DNA of 34,909 nt, from assembly GCA_025210175.1 (NCBI GenBank), contig JAOASF010000103.1, forward strand, positions 1-34,909. Direction: 5' to 3'. The notes beneath the pieces are model-generated. The model was not told where the DNA came from. It saw only the letters and a list, made by a program, of their open reading frames with translations, and searched no databases. The DNA is from Crocinitomicaceae bacterium (GTDB lineage: Bacteria; Bacteroidota; Bacteroidia; Flavobacteriales_D; Crocinitomicaceae). Shown one piece after another: positions 1 to 8,202 of the stretch; position 1 is the stretch's first letter, and the number at the start of each line of letters is the position of its first letter. A program made the position numbers and the translations under genes.

Positions 1-19
1 TGATGTGTATAAGAGTCAG
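1..19. other. Probable Tn5/Nextera mosaic-end adapter remnant at contig edge
   Basis: These 19 bases match the 19-bp Tn5 mosaic end used in Nextera libraries at 17 of 19 positions (mismatches at bases 1 and 16). Read in the frame of the following efp coding sequence they give stop codons at 1-3 and 10-12, whereas an intact efp would be open here. The efp-like reading begins immediately after base 19. The simplest explanation is adapter sequence left on the read or contig end rather than genomic DNA. Confidence 0.8.
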
Positions 20-141
20 CCATGAAACCAGCGACTATCGCAACAGGTGCTGAGGTGCGTGTTCCTTTGTTCATCGATATGGGAGAGGTAATTAAAATCG
101 ATACGCGTACAGGAGTGTATGTGGAGCGTGTGAAGAACTAA
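20..141 (+). CDS. efp: Elongation factor P, C-terminal fragment
   Basis: Only the last ~40 residues are present, from about [11 protein letters not shown] to the C-terminal VYVERVKN and a TAA stop. This is the conserved final OB-fold domain of EF-P (the VPLFI and VIKIDTRTG segments are typical). EF-P binds the ribosome between the P and E sites and relieves stalling at polyproline stretches. The 5' part is missing because the contig starts here, and the first 19 bases look like adapter. The lysine that is modified in EF-P lies in the missing N-terminal domain, so the modification type cannot be judged. A strong hairpin terminator follows about 20 bp after the stop. Confidence 0.93.
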
Positions 142-161
142 GAAGAAATCACGATATACGA

Positions 162-192
162 AAAAGGTCGATTCAATGAATCGACCTTTTTT
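162..192. terminator. Bidirectional intrinsic terminator between efp and rimO
   Basis: A perfect inverted repeat (GGTCGATT at 166-173 and AATCGACC at 179-186, extendable to 10-bp arms) is followed by six T on the plus strand and preceded by a run of A, giving a T tract on the minus strand too. It can end efp transcription and also rimO transcription arriving from the right. Confidence 0.85.
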
Positions 193-280
193 ATTTCTAA
201 ACTTTTCGTTGAATAACCGTTATAAACGAATATATAGCTGTGCAACAAAAAGTTAACCTTCTATTTTACCGACTAATTTA

Positions 281-1594
281 CTAGTCAATCACCTTCCCGT
301 ACAAATCGTAATGATCGGCTGAGATAATCTCAACTGTTGCGAAGTCACCGATTCGAACGAAGTGATCTGCCTTTTTTACCAAAACCTCGTTGTCTACCTC
401 CGGCGAATCAAATTCAGTTCTTCCAATGAAGTAATCTCCTTCTACGCGATCAAATATTACCTTGAAGGTCTTCCCCACTTTCGCTTGGTTCAGTTCGTAG
501 CTGATGCCCGATTGCAACTCCATGATTTTGTCGGCTCTTTCCTTCTTCACCTTTTCAGGAACATCGTCCTCCAAGTTGTAAGCGTGCGTATTTTCCTCGT
601 GAGAGTAGGTAAAGATTCCCAGACGATCGAAACGCATTTTTTCTACGAAGTCATACATCTCTTGGAAGTGGGCCTCTGTTTCACCGGGGTAACCAGCAAT
701 CAAAGTGGTACGAATCGCTATACCAGGAACTTGAGCGCGAATATCCTCTACCAATTTTTCCGTTTTCTCGCGGTCGATTCCACGACGCATGGACTTCAAT
801 ATCTCCGATGATCCGTGTTGCAAAGGCATATCCAAATACAAACAGATGTTCTCTTTCGCCTTCATCACGTCCAATACATCCATTGGGAAACCTGAAGGGA
901 AAGCATAATGCAATTTAATCCACTCAATTCCTTCTACTTCAGACAAGCTCTCCAACAAATCAGCCAAAGCTCTTTTCTTGTAAATGTCCAATCCGTAGTA
1001 TGTCAAATCCTGAGCAATCAACATCAACTCTTTAACACCGCCTGCAGCCAATTTCTTTGCTTGATCAACCAAGTCTTCAATTGGCGTTGAAACGTGTTTC
1101 CCGCGCATCAAAGGAATCGCACAGAACGAACACGGTCGGTCACATCCTTCTGCAATTTTGAAGTAGGCATAATGACTTGGTGTGGTCAACAAACGCTCAC
1201 CAACCAATTCGTGTTTGTAATCTGCTTTTAGGGTCTTCAACAAACGAGGCAACTCGCGTGTACCAAAATAGGCGTCTACCTCTGGAATTTCTTTTTCCAA
1301 ATCTCCTTTGTAACGCTCAGACAAACATCCCGTCACATAAACACGGTCTACCAATCCAGCAGCCTTTGCTTCAGCGTATTGCACGATGGTATTGATCGAT
1401 TCTTCCTTCGCATTATCAATAAAACCACAGGTATTGATAATCACGATTTCAGAGTCATCACTTTGTGATTCATGCTCAACCTCGAAGTTATTTCCACGCA
1501 ATTGCGCCATCATAACTTCTGAATCAAACAGGTTCTTTGAGCACCCCAAAGTAACCACATTGACCTTGTTCTTCTTAAGAGTCTTGGTTTTCAT
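281..1594 (-). CDS. rimO: Ribosomal protein S12 methylthiotransferase RimO
   Basis: Radical-SAM methylthiotransferase that adds a methylthio group to the conserved aspartate of ribosomal protein S12 (RpsL). The N-terminal MTTase domain carries the three cluster cysteines in TLGCSKN, NTCGF and TGCLS. The SAM cluster motif CDRPCSFC follows, and the C-terminus (VEIISADHYDLYGKVI) is the TRAM domain typical of RimO rather than of the tRNA enzyme MiaB. The frame extends to a GTG at 1633, but I place the start at the ATG at 1594 (437 aa): the promoter-like TACCTTTG at 1599-1606 lies inside that extension and only a few bases before this ATG. The gene is downstream of the RelA/SpoT homologue on the same strand with a 60-bp gap and probably has its own promoter. 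Confidence 0.95.
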   Translation of the reverse strand: MKTKTLKKNKVNVVTLGCSKNLFDSEVMMAQLRGNNFEVEHESQSDDSEIVIINTCGFIDNAKEESINTIVQYAEAKAAGLVDRVYVTGCLSERYKGDLEKEIPEVDAYFGTRELPRLLKTLKADYKHELVGERLLTTPSHYAYFKIAEGCDRPCSFCAIPLMRGKHVSTPIEDLVDQAKKLAAGGVKELMLIAQDLTYYGLDIYKKRALADLLESLSEVEGIEWIKLHYAFPSGFPMDVLDVMKAKENICLYLDMPLQHGSSEILKSMRRGIDREKTEKLVEDIRAQVPGIAIRTTLIAGYPGETEAHFQEMYDFVEKMRFDRLGIFTYSHEENTHAYNLEDDVPEKVKKERADKIMELQSGISYELNQAKVGKTFKVIFDRVEGDYFIGRTEFDSPEVDNEVLVKKADHFVRIGDFATVEIISADHYDLYGKVID

Positions 1595-1598
1595 GCTG

Positions 1599-1606
1599 CA
1601 AAGGTA
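1599..1606 (-). promoter_or_regulatory. Bacteroidota -7 promoter element of rimO (TACCTTTG)
   Basis: On the minus strand TACCTTTG matches the Bacteroidota -7 consensus TAnnTTTG exactly. It ends only 4 bases before the chosen ATG at 1594, so the transcript would start at or next to the start codon, that is, leaderless or nearly so. No convincing TTG -33 element was seen upstream. Confidence 0.55.
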
Positions 1607-1654
1607 GGGAATTCTTCTCCTATCCTTATTCACACAGAGAAAATGAGGTGAATT

Positions 1655-3904
1655 TTATCCGGTTGTATCTTCCATGTAGTCATCCGCACCGTCGTCCCAT
1701 CGCTCTACACGTTGAACTCCTTCGACTAATTCGAATTTCCCCATCAACTCTTGAAGGTGGTAGGTATCGTAAACCAACACCTTGATTTTACCTTCAAAAA
1801 TTCCATCGATGGTTTCAAAAGAAATCGAGCGAATATTGACGTTGTGTTGATTGGAAACAATTTCCGTCAGGCGATTTACCAGACCGACTTGATCGAATCC
1901 TTTTAAACGCAAACTCGCAACGCGTTCCACTGTTTGTTGTCCCTTCCATCGTGCTCGAATGCAACGGTAGGCCATTTTCGACTGCAAATGCTCGGCATTC
2001 GGACAGTTGTTTCGGTGAATGCGAATCCCTTCGTTGATAGTAATGAAACCAAATACAGAATCTCCCGGAATCGGATTACAACATTTGGCCAAGCTGTAAT
2101 CGATGTTTTTGAAGTCCTCCCCAATGATAATCGTATCCTTTTTTTGATCGATTTCTGAAATCGGAGCCACCTTTGTTTTCTTGACCGGACGTTTCGTTTT
2201 CTTCTTCACCTGCAACAAACCGTGCTGGTTTTCAATCTCACGCAACTTGGTCAAGTCAATTTTACCCTTGGCGATTCGGTAGTACAATTCTGTTCCCGAA
2301 TTCACATTGTAGAATTTCTCTAGGGCAGAGATGTTCTCGTGGGTAAAGCGAATGTTGTGTTGTTTGAATTTTCTTTCTAGAATCTCTTTTCCATCCTGCG
2401 CAATCAACTTGCGTTCCTCGTTCAAAGATCCTTTGATTTTGTGTTTCGCGCGGGCAGTTGTAACGAAGCGTAGCCACTCCTCATTCGGGCGTTGCTTGGG
2501 AGATGTAATGATATCTACCTGATCTCCTGAGTTCAATTGATAGGAAAGCGGAACGAGTCGATTGTTCACCTTGGCGCCGATACAACGATCTCCAATGGCC
2601 GTATGAATGTCATAGGCGAAATCAAGTATCGTTGATGAAACCGGCAAAACACGCAAGTCTCCTTTTGGCGTAAAGACATAAATTTCCTCCGCAAAAAGGT
2701 TCAATTTGAAATCGTCAACGAAGTCCAAGGCATTGTTGTGCTGCGACTCCATTAAATCGCGAATCTCTGCAATCCAACGATCAAATTTGCTGTCCGAATC
2801 CTTTGATTCCTTGTATTTATAATGAGCTGCCAAACCTTTCTCGGCAATCTCATCCATTCGTTTTGAACGAATTTGCACCTCCCCCCACTTACCAGATGGA
2901 GACATTACAGTAGTATGCAAAGATTCGTATCCATTGGCGCGTGGAGTCGAAATCCAGTCGCGCAAACGGTCGGGACTTGGCTGATAAAAATCGGTAACGA
3001 TGGAGTAAATACGCCAACAATCGGATTTCTCCAAGGCCTGAGTGGTGTCCACAATAATGCGAATCGCAAACAAGTCATAGACCTCCTCAAAAGGAACTTC
3101 CTTGGTGGTCATTTTGCGCCAAATCGATGATATGGATTTGGTTCTCGCTTTGATTTCAAACTTATACCCTTGCTCTGACAAAGCCTCCTTGATAGGCGCG
3201 GTGAAGCGGCGAATGAAACGATTACGAACATCCTTGGTGCTCTTCAGGTTCGCTTCAATTTGCTCGTAAATACGCGGTTCGGTGTAGCGAAGCGAAAGAT
3301 CTTCTAATTCGCTTTTGATCGTATACAAACCAAGTCTGTGAGCCAAAGGTGCATACAGGAATTTGGTCTCCGCTGCAATCTTTAATTGCTTATCGGGAGC
3401 CATGGAGCCCAAGGTTCGCATATTGTGCAAACGATCTGCTATTTTGACCAAAACCACTCGAATATCATCCGAAATGGTCAAGATCATTTTACGGAAATTC
3501 TCCGCTTGAATGGATGCATTCTGATCGAATACTTCCGGGATTTTTGTCAAACCGTCGATGATCAATCGCACCTTCGGCCCAAACAAATCTTCCACATCGT
3601 CGAGGGTAATGTGGGTGTCCTCAACGGTATCGTGCAAGAGAGCACAAGTGATTGCTCGTGCTCCCAAGCCCATTTCTTCCGAACAAATTCGCGCCACAGC
3701 GATAGGGTGATAGATATAAGGCTCTCCCGATTTTCGACGCATTTCTTTGTGCGCTTCGAGGGCCACATCAAAAGCTTTACGGATCATTGCCGTATCGGCC
3801 TTTGTTCTTCTTTTGCAAGAGCGTAATAAACCTCTAAAGGCGTTTAATATCTCCTTGCGTTCTTTTTCAAGATCTATCTCAAATGACTCAACTTGTTCTG
3901 CCAT
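1655..3904 (-). CDS. rsh: RelA/SpoT family (p)ppGpp synthetase/hydrolase
   Basis: Long RSH protein of 749 aa that makes and/or degrades the alarmone (p)ppGpp. Domains in order: an HD hydrolase with intact LLHDTVED near residue 90; the synthetase domain (VYDLFAIRIIVDT, then RANGYESLHTTV near 330); TGS (EEIYVFTPKGDLRVLP near 405); the zinc-finger/CC region (LAKCCNPIPGD and HRNNCPNA); and a C-terminal ACT domain. The intact HD motif suggests a working hydrolase, so I expect a bifunctional Rel/SpoT-type enzyme rather than a synthetase-only RelA; synthetase activity is inferred from family. It starts with ATG at 3904, only 5 bp after the fumarylacetoacetase stop, so the two are very likely co-transcribed. 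Confidence 0.95.
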   Translation of the reverse strand: MAEQVESFEIDLEKERKEILNAFRGLLRSCKRRTKADTAMIRKAFDVALEAHKEMRRKSGEPYIYHPIAVARICSEEMGLGARAITCALLHDTVEDTHITLDDVEDLFGPKVRLIIDGLTKIPEVFDQNASIQAENFRKMILTISDDIRVVLVKIADRLHNMRTLGSMAPDKQLKIAAETKFLYAPLAHRLGLYTIKSELEDLSLRYTEPRIYEQIEANLKSTKDVRNRFIRRFTAPIKEALSEQGYKFEIKARTKSISSIWRKMTTKEVPFEEVYDLFAIRIIVDTTQALEKSDCWRIYSIVTDFYQPSPDRLRDWISTPRANGYESLHTTVMSPSGKWGEVQIRSKRMDEIAEKGLAAHYKYKESKDSDSKFDRWIAEIRDLMESQHNNALDFVDDFKLNLFAEEIYVFTPKGDLRVLPVSSTILDFAYDIHTAIGDRCIGAKVNNRLVPLSYQLNSGDQVDIITSPKQRPNEEWLRFVTTARAKHKIKGSLNEERKLIAQDGKEILERKFKQHNIRFTHENISALEKFYNVNSGTELYYRIAKGKIDLTKLREIENQHGLLQVKKKTKRPVKKTKVAPISEIDQKKDTIIIGEDFKNIDYSLAKCCNPIPGDSVFGFITINEGIRIHRNNCPNAEHLQSKMAYRCIRARWKGQQTVERVASLRLKGFDQVGLVNRLTEIVSNQHNVNIRSISFETIDGIFEGKIKVLVYDTYHLQELMGKFELVEGVQRVERWDDGADDYMEDTTG

Positions 3905-3909
3905 GTATT

Positions 3910-5184
3910 TTATTTTGCAGGTAGCAACTTACTTCTCACTTCTCCAAAACCAATTCTAACCTCCCCATTTGTCGCAAATCCACGCATAATAACCGTGTCA
4001 TTGTCTTTGATGAATTTTCTTTCTGACCCATCCTTCATTTTCAGTGGTTTTTCACCTTTCCAAGCCAATTCCAACATCGACCCATAGCTATCTGGTGTTG
4101 GACCTGAAATCGTTCCCGACCCCATCAAATCTCCACAACGAACATTACATCCGTTAACGGTATGATGCGCCAATTGCTGTACCATTGTCCAATACATGTA
4201 TTTGAAATTGGAGCGACAAATCGTTGCTTCTTCTACCCCTTCTGGTTCGATAGCAACCTCCAACTGAATATCGTATGATTTTTGACCCTCGTACTCCAAG
4301 TACGAAAGAACTTTCGGATCTTGAGCTGGTCCATCCACACGGTAGGGCTCCAACGCATCCAAGGTAACGATCCATGGTGAAACACTCGATGCGAAGTTCT
4401 TTGCCAAGAATGGCCCAAGTGGAACGTACTCCCATGTTTGGATATCACGTGCCGACCAGTCATTGAACAAACACATTCCAAAAATATAATCTTCCGCCTC
4501 TCCAGTCGAAATGCGATCACCCAATGGTTTACCGTCATAGGTAACGAAGGCCATTTCCAATTCGAAATCGACACGTTGTGAAGGACCGAAAACTGGATTT
4601 TCATTTGGATTCGGACGTGTTTGCCCCATAGGACGGTGCACATCTACCCCAGAAACAATCACACTTGATGCTCTACCGTGGTACCCTACTGGAATCCACA
4701 ACCAGTTTGGCAACAAGGCATTGTTTGGGTCGCGGAACATGGTCCCAACGTTCGTTGCGTGCTCACGAGAAGAATAGAAATCCGTGTAATCACCAATTTC
4801 AACTGGCAACAACATTTCAACTTGATCTGCCGCGATCAACACTTGGTCAACGTGGTGCTCATTTTTTTGCAAATCATCGTGACCACTTTCCATCAATTTC
4901 GACAAGCGATTGCGCAAATCACGCGTCCCCTTCTTCCCTTTCTTCATCAAGTTGTTCAATGAAGATGTGTCAAAATCTCCCATTTCAAATGGAAGGTTTT
5001 CCAAGTAACCCAAAACGAAAAGTGACTTCAAATCAATCACAAAGTCTCCAACACGTGAACCAACGCGTGGTGTTAACTGAGCCGTTTTAAAAATTCCAAA
5101 GGGTAAGTTTTGTATAGGGAAATCGGAGTTCGGTTGAACTTCAATCCATGATGTCAAAGCGGGATTATTCGCTGCAATACTCAT
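3910..5184 (-). CDS. fahA: Fumarylacetoacetase
   Basis: Hydrolyses 4-fumarylacetoacetate to fumarate and acetoacetate, the last step of tyrosine (homogentisate) degradation; cytoplasmic. At 424 aa it has the usual family length. Visible signatures are an N-terminal SH3-like domain (NLPFGIF), the catalytic stretch DFYSSREHATNVGTMFR near residues 134-150 containing the metal-binding Asp and the catalytic His and Arg, YHGRASS, the metal-ligand pair in FELEMAF, and NDWSARDIQ. The ATG at 5184 is preceded by a promoter-like TAAATTTG. The other tyrosine-pathway genes (hppD, hmgA) are not in this window. It is the first gene of an apparent fahA-rsh operon. Confidence 0.96.
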   Translation of the reverse strand: MSIAANNPALTSWIEVQPNSDFPIQNLPFGIFKTAQLTPRVGSRVGDFVIDLKSLFVLGYLENLPFEMGDFDTSSLNNLMKKGKKGTRDLRNRLSKLMESGHDDLQKNEHHVDQVLIAADQVEMLLPVEIGDYTDFYSSREHATNVGTMFRDPNNALLPNWLWIPVGYHGRASSVIVSGVDVHRPMGQTRPNPNENPVFGPSQRVDFELEMAFVTYDGKPLGDRISTGEAEDYIFGMCLFNDWSARDIQTWEYVPLGPFLAKNFASSVSPWIVTLDALEPYRVDGPAQDPKVLSYLEYEGQKSYDIQLEVAIEPEGVEEATICRSNFKYMYWTMVQQLAHHTVNGCNVRCGDLMGSGTISGPTPDSYGSMLELAWKGEKPLKMKDGSERKFIKDNDTVIMRGFATNGEVRIGFGEVRSKLLPAK

Positions 5185-5211
5185 CTAATCTTAATTTTTT
5201 GATAACCATAA

Positions 5212-5219
5212 CAAATTTA
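5212..5219 (-). promoter_or_regulatory. -7 promoter element of fahA-rsh (TAAATTTG)
   Basis: Exact match to TAnnTTTG on the minus strand, 27 bases before the fahA ATG, predicting a leader of about 20-25 nt. No clear TTG -33 element was found. Confidence 0.5.
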
Positions 5220-5358
5220 GTCAGAATATGCGATTGAGCGGCCTTAGAAAGGGTTTAATTCATGGGCAAATGAACCTAATTCCATTCCAGATTTAACATC
5301 AAATTCATGGGCTTCCAAGCTGAACCCTCTATATTTAAACCTTAAAAATTCACGAATC

Positions 5359-6111
5359 ATGAAAGTTTTGAAATTCGTCTTTGTAGCCATTATCCTCCTA
5401 GGAATCAATAACTCTTGTAAGAAATTTAAAAACTACGACACCATTATTCGGGTTATTTCAGATGGGTCCGACGATCGAATTTTTGTTGGATTAGAGGGAG
5501 AAGACAGTTTCGATTTCTACACCATGGAAGACCTCGGTTACATCGATGCTGCGGCGGGAGATACAATGGAATTTTTCATCAACTGGTCGGAAGATTATTA
5601 CCAAGAAATCAAAAGGAGAACCAAGAAAAAAGTCATTTATCGAATAACCAGTTTTAGCAGCACCCCCTATCCTGCTGAAGCCGCTACAGAGGAATTTAAA
5701 CTTAAGCCTTCACGCATCTATTTGTGGGATGCGAAGGGACGTGAGGTAATCGATACGGGTGAAAAGACGGAGAAAAAACCAAATGGGGGGTCGAAAGTAA
5801 GTAGCTGTTCCGATCTTGCCGGAAATTATACTGTTGTGTCCATCAACGGGAGCAGCCTTCCTTATTCTGAACCAGGAAACTCGGCTCAAGTAACAAGTGG
5901 TTCGATTTCCTTTACAAGTGATGGAAAATGGTCGAGTACTTTGAATTTCAACAACAACGGAGACAAAACTACTACCAATAGAAGCGGAACGTATGATTGC
6001 TCTGGGAGCTCTGGAACTCTGAGTAACACCAGTGGCGTTGCAGGTTCATTTTCAATCTCAGATGGATCGATTTCTGTGGTTACAGGTTCGACAACTGTGA
6101 CTTATGAGTAG
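5359..6111 (+). CDS. Lipoprotein with lipocalin-like C-terminal domain
   Basis: A 250-aa predicted lipoprotein: a short basic N-terminus, a hydrophobic segment, and a lipobox ending in NNSC with Cys20 as the lipidation site, followed by KK. The middle part (about 25-135) is rich in charged and aromatic residues with no motif I know. The C-terminal ~95 residues (SSCSDLAGNYTVVSI onward) are Ser/Thr/Gly/Asn-rich short beta strands, with FTSDGKWSSTL and RSGTYDCSG segments, resembling the small lipocalin-like domains common in Bacteroidota lipoproteins. It diverges from fahA. A near-consensus -7 box (TATATTTA, 5330-5337) precedes it. The function is unknown; the location is probably periplasmic, anchored to a membrane. 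Confidence 0.8.
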   Translation: MKVLKFVFVAIILLGINNSCKKFKNYDTIIRVISDGSDDRIFVGLEGEDSFDFYTMEDLGYIDAAAGDTMEFFINWSEDYYQEIKRRTKKKVIYRITSFSSTPYPAEAATEEFKLKPSRIYLWDAKGREVIDTGEKTEKKPNGGSKVSSCSDLAGNYTVVSINGSSLPYSEPGNSAQVTSGSISFTSDGKWSSTLNFNNNGDKTTTNRSGTYDCSGSSGTLSNTSGVAGSFSISDGSISVVTGSTTVTYE

Positions 6112-6176
6112 TTTGCTTTGCTTTGCTTTACTTTTCTCTTAACCTAAGTTTTCGTTTGGGCATTTAACTATGTTCA

Positions 6177-6557
6177 TCAAGTCCTGCTTCTCTCTGCTTT
6201 ATTCTTCATGATAAAATATGCGATTGCCAATATATAAAGCAAGATTAATCCCGGAAAAAACAGTCCATTGTTGGATAAAAATGAAGTCCCTATCAACAGA
6301 AAAATCAAGCTTATTTTATCGAGGTGTTTGACTGTATTAAGAATTCTCGGTTTAACCATCAAGACCAACAAATTGAGTTTAACGAAAAACAAGAAAATCA
6401 ACCATAAGAACAAAGAGGAATTCAATCCTTCCAGACCACCAAAAACTGCCACCCACTCAAACATAAACTCAAAAGCGATTCCGTGCCCTCTAATAATTGG
6501 ATTGAAAGAATGAATCAATAAGATAACGATGAGCAGAGTACGGTGTTTTTTTGTCAT
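6177..6557 (-). CDS. Small membrane protein of unknown function
   Basis: A 126-aa very hydrophobic protein with about four predicted membrane helices (roughly residues 8-24, 33-70 as one or two segments, 80-96 and 99-116), a basic N-terminus (MTKKHR) and a basic C-terminus (KNKAERSRT). I do not recognise the family. The ATG at 6557 is preceded by a purine-rich AAAGAGAA. It lies alone between the lipoprotein on the opposite strand and the pirin gene upstream. The even distribution of helices and positive ends make it credible as a real gene. Confidence 0.65.
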   Translation of the reverse strand: MTKKHRTLLIVILLIHSFNPIIRGHGIAFEFMFEWVAVFGGLEGLNSSLFLWLIFLFFVKLNLLVLMVKPRILNTVKHLDKISLIFLLIGTSFLSNNGLFFPGLILLYILAIAYFIMKNKAERSRT

Positions 6558-6619
6558 TTCTCTTTGTGAAATATATAGTCAAGAATTGTCAATTGGATGC
6601 TTGAGTTGGAATTGAAGAT

Positions 6620-7525
6620 TCATTTTTTTGCCTGCAAAGGATTCTCCGGCAGTGGCACAAATTCTTGATCATCACCAGGTATTTTCGGGAAGGCATCGTG
6701 GTTTTGATTCTTCCAATTTTCTTTGGCCTTTTCAAGAACCTGCTTATCCGAATGAACGAAATTCCAAAACATAAATCGTTCTTCTGGAAATGGTTCGCCG
6801 CCGAACAGATAAAGCGTTGTTTCTCCGTTGGTTTCGAACGAACACAAAGAAGCGTTTTTGGCGACTAAAAGTTGTTTGGTACCGTAATCCTCTCCCTCTA
6901 TTTTCACGCTGCCATTTAGGACATACATACCCACTTCTCCAAACAGCTTCTCACCTATAGAAATGGTTTGTTTTGATGTCGTTTTAATTTCGATAAAATA
7001 CAAAGGACTGTGAACAGGCACGGGCGACTTCTTTCCTTCGATTTCTCCGGCAATCAGTTTAAAGGTGGTTTCTCCTTCGGCCCATTCTGGTATGGATTCT
7101 TTCTCTATGTGCGTAAAGGAAGGTTCTGCTTGTTCGAGCTCTTTCGGCAAGCCGATCCAGATTTGAAAACCGTGTAAATACTTGTCTTTTTTGCGCAAAT
7201 ACTCAGGTGTTCGTTCGGAGTGAACCACACCCTTTCCCGCCGTCATCCAATTAACCTCACCTGGTTTAATCTCGATTGCATTTCCGATACTATCTCTGTG
7301 AAAAATGGAACCATCGAATAAATACGTCAAAGTTGAAAGCCCGATATGCGGGTGTGGCGGAACATCGACATTCTGAAACTCAGAAAGACAAGCTGGTCCC
7401 ATATGGTCAATGAACAAAAATGGACCGACAGCTCGTTTCTGCCGAAAAGGTAAAAGCCTACCAACCATAAAATTCCCAATGTCGGCTGCTTTTTCTTCTA
7501 GTATAAGACCAATATTTGATTGCAT
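6620..7525 (-). CDS. Pirin family protein (cytoplasmic)
   Basis: A bicupin of the pirin/YhaK group, 301 aa. The N-terminal cupin has the metal ligands of human pirin in matching places: His58 and His60 in PPHPHIGLSTLTYLF, and His102 and Glu104 in GVVHSE. The C-terminal pirin domain follows (SPVPVHSPLYFIEI, then EPFPEE). No signal peptide. Some family members have quercetin 2,3-dioxygenase activity and others act as redox-sensitive regulators; the role here cannot be told from sequence. It is separated from the upstream yceI gene by a terminator, so it is probably transcribed separately, though the local pirin/YceI grouping suggests related stress functions. Confidence 0.92.
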   Translation of the reverse strand: MQSNIGLILEEKAADIGNFMVGRLLPFRQKRAVGPFLFIDHMGPACLSEFQNVDVPPHPHIGLSTLTYLFDGSIFHRDSIGNAIEIKPGEVNWMTAGKGVVHSERTPEYLRKKDKYLHGFQIWIGLPKELEQAEPSFTHIEKESIPEWAEGETTFKLIAGEIEGKKSPVPVHSPLYFIEIKTTSKQTISIGEKLFGEVGMYVLNGSVKIEGEDYGTKQLLVAKNASLCSFETNGETTLYLFGGEPFPEERFMFWNFVHSDKQVLEKAKENWKNQNHDAFPKIPGDDQEFVPLPENPLQAKK

Positions 7526-7551
7526 AGTATTTGGTTTGTCTGGTTAAATAT

Positions 7552-7583
7552 CAAAAAAAGAAGCCGATTGAAAAACCGGCTTC
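7552..7583 (-). terminator. Intrinsic terminator after yceI-family gene
   Basis: On the minus strand a GAAGCCG...CGGCTTC stem (7577-7583 and 7560-7566) is followed by a T-rich tract (7552-7558). It lies about 75 bp after the yceI stop and before the pirin gene at 7525. Confidence 0.8.
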
Positions 7584-7658
7584 CTCAGAGTTGTGACTTT
7601 AATGGGGGATGTTTCCTAATAAGACATCAACCTATTAACAAACGAATGTCTGTTTTGA

Positions 7659-8174
7659 TTATGCTTGTTTGATAAATTGTGCGTCTACCAACAATTTTAC
7701 CTTATCCGAAACAACGATGTTACCTGCTTCCGTAACGGCACTCCATGTCAAGTTGAAGTCCTTACGGTTGATTTCTCCTTTGATTTCAAAACCAACTTTT
7801 GTTTGTCCGTACGGATCCACCGCAATACCGTTCATTTCAGCTTCCAGCGCTACTTCTTTGGTTACGTCTCTGATTGTTAAGTCTCCAACCAATTTCTCGC
7901 CATCAAATGATTTCGAAACGAACTTCATTTCAGGGAATTTCTCCGAATTGAAGAAATCATCTGATTTCAAGTGCGCATCTCTATCGCTGTTTTTTGTGTT
8001 GATTGAGTCTGTTTTTGCACTAAAAGAAACGGCAGCATTGTTGAAGTTTTCACCGTCTGCTTGGATACTCGCATCGAAAGCGTCGAAGTGTCCTGTAACT
8101 GTTGAAATCATCATGTGTTTTACTTTGAATGCTACTTCTGAGTGTGCATTATCAATTTTCCAAGTTGTACTCAT
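7659..8174 (-). CDS. YceI family protein (cytoplasmic form)
   Basis: A 171-aa YceI domain, a lipocalin-like barrel that binds an isoprenoid or other lipid in family members. Seen: the N-terminal WKIDNAHSEVAFKVKHMM, the middle SFSAKTDSINTKNSDRDAHLKSDDFFNSEKFPEMKF region (given here only as a landmark near 48-85), and GDLTIRDVTKEV. Unlike E. coli YceI there is no signal peptide, so it should be cytoplasmic. It starts 28 bp after the exported pirin gene with no promoter or terminator between, so the two probably form an operon ending at the terminator near 7560. Confidence 0.93.
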   Translation of the reverse strand: MSTTWKIDNAHSEVAFKVKHMMISTVTGHFDAFDASIQADGENFNNAAVSFSAKTDSINTKNSDRDAHLKSDDFFNSEKFPEMKFVSKSFDGEKLVGDLTIRDVTKEVALEAEMNGIAVDPYGQTKVGFEIKGEINRKDFNLTWSAVTEAGNIVVSDKVKLLVDAQFIKQA

Positions 8175-8202
8175 AACTAAATTTTTAATTGTTTTTTATT
8201 GT

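Noticed and set aside
281..1633. Longer rimO product starting with GTG at 1633
   Set aside because: The extension contains the promoter element and lacks similarity to the RimO N-terminus.
6112..6131. Four TTTGC-like pentamers after the lipoprotein stop
   Set aside because: Too short to call a functional repeat; simple sequence in a short gap is expected by chance.
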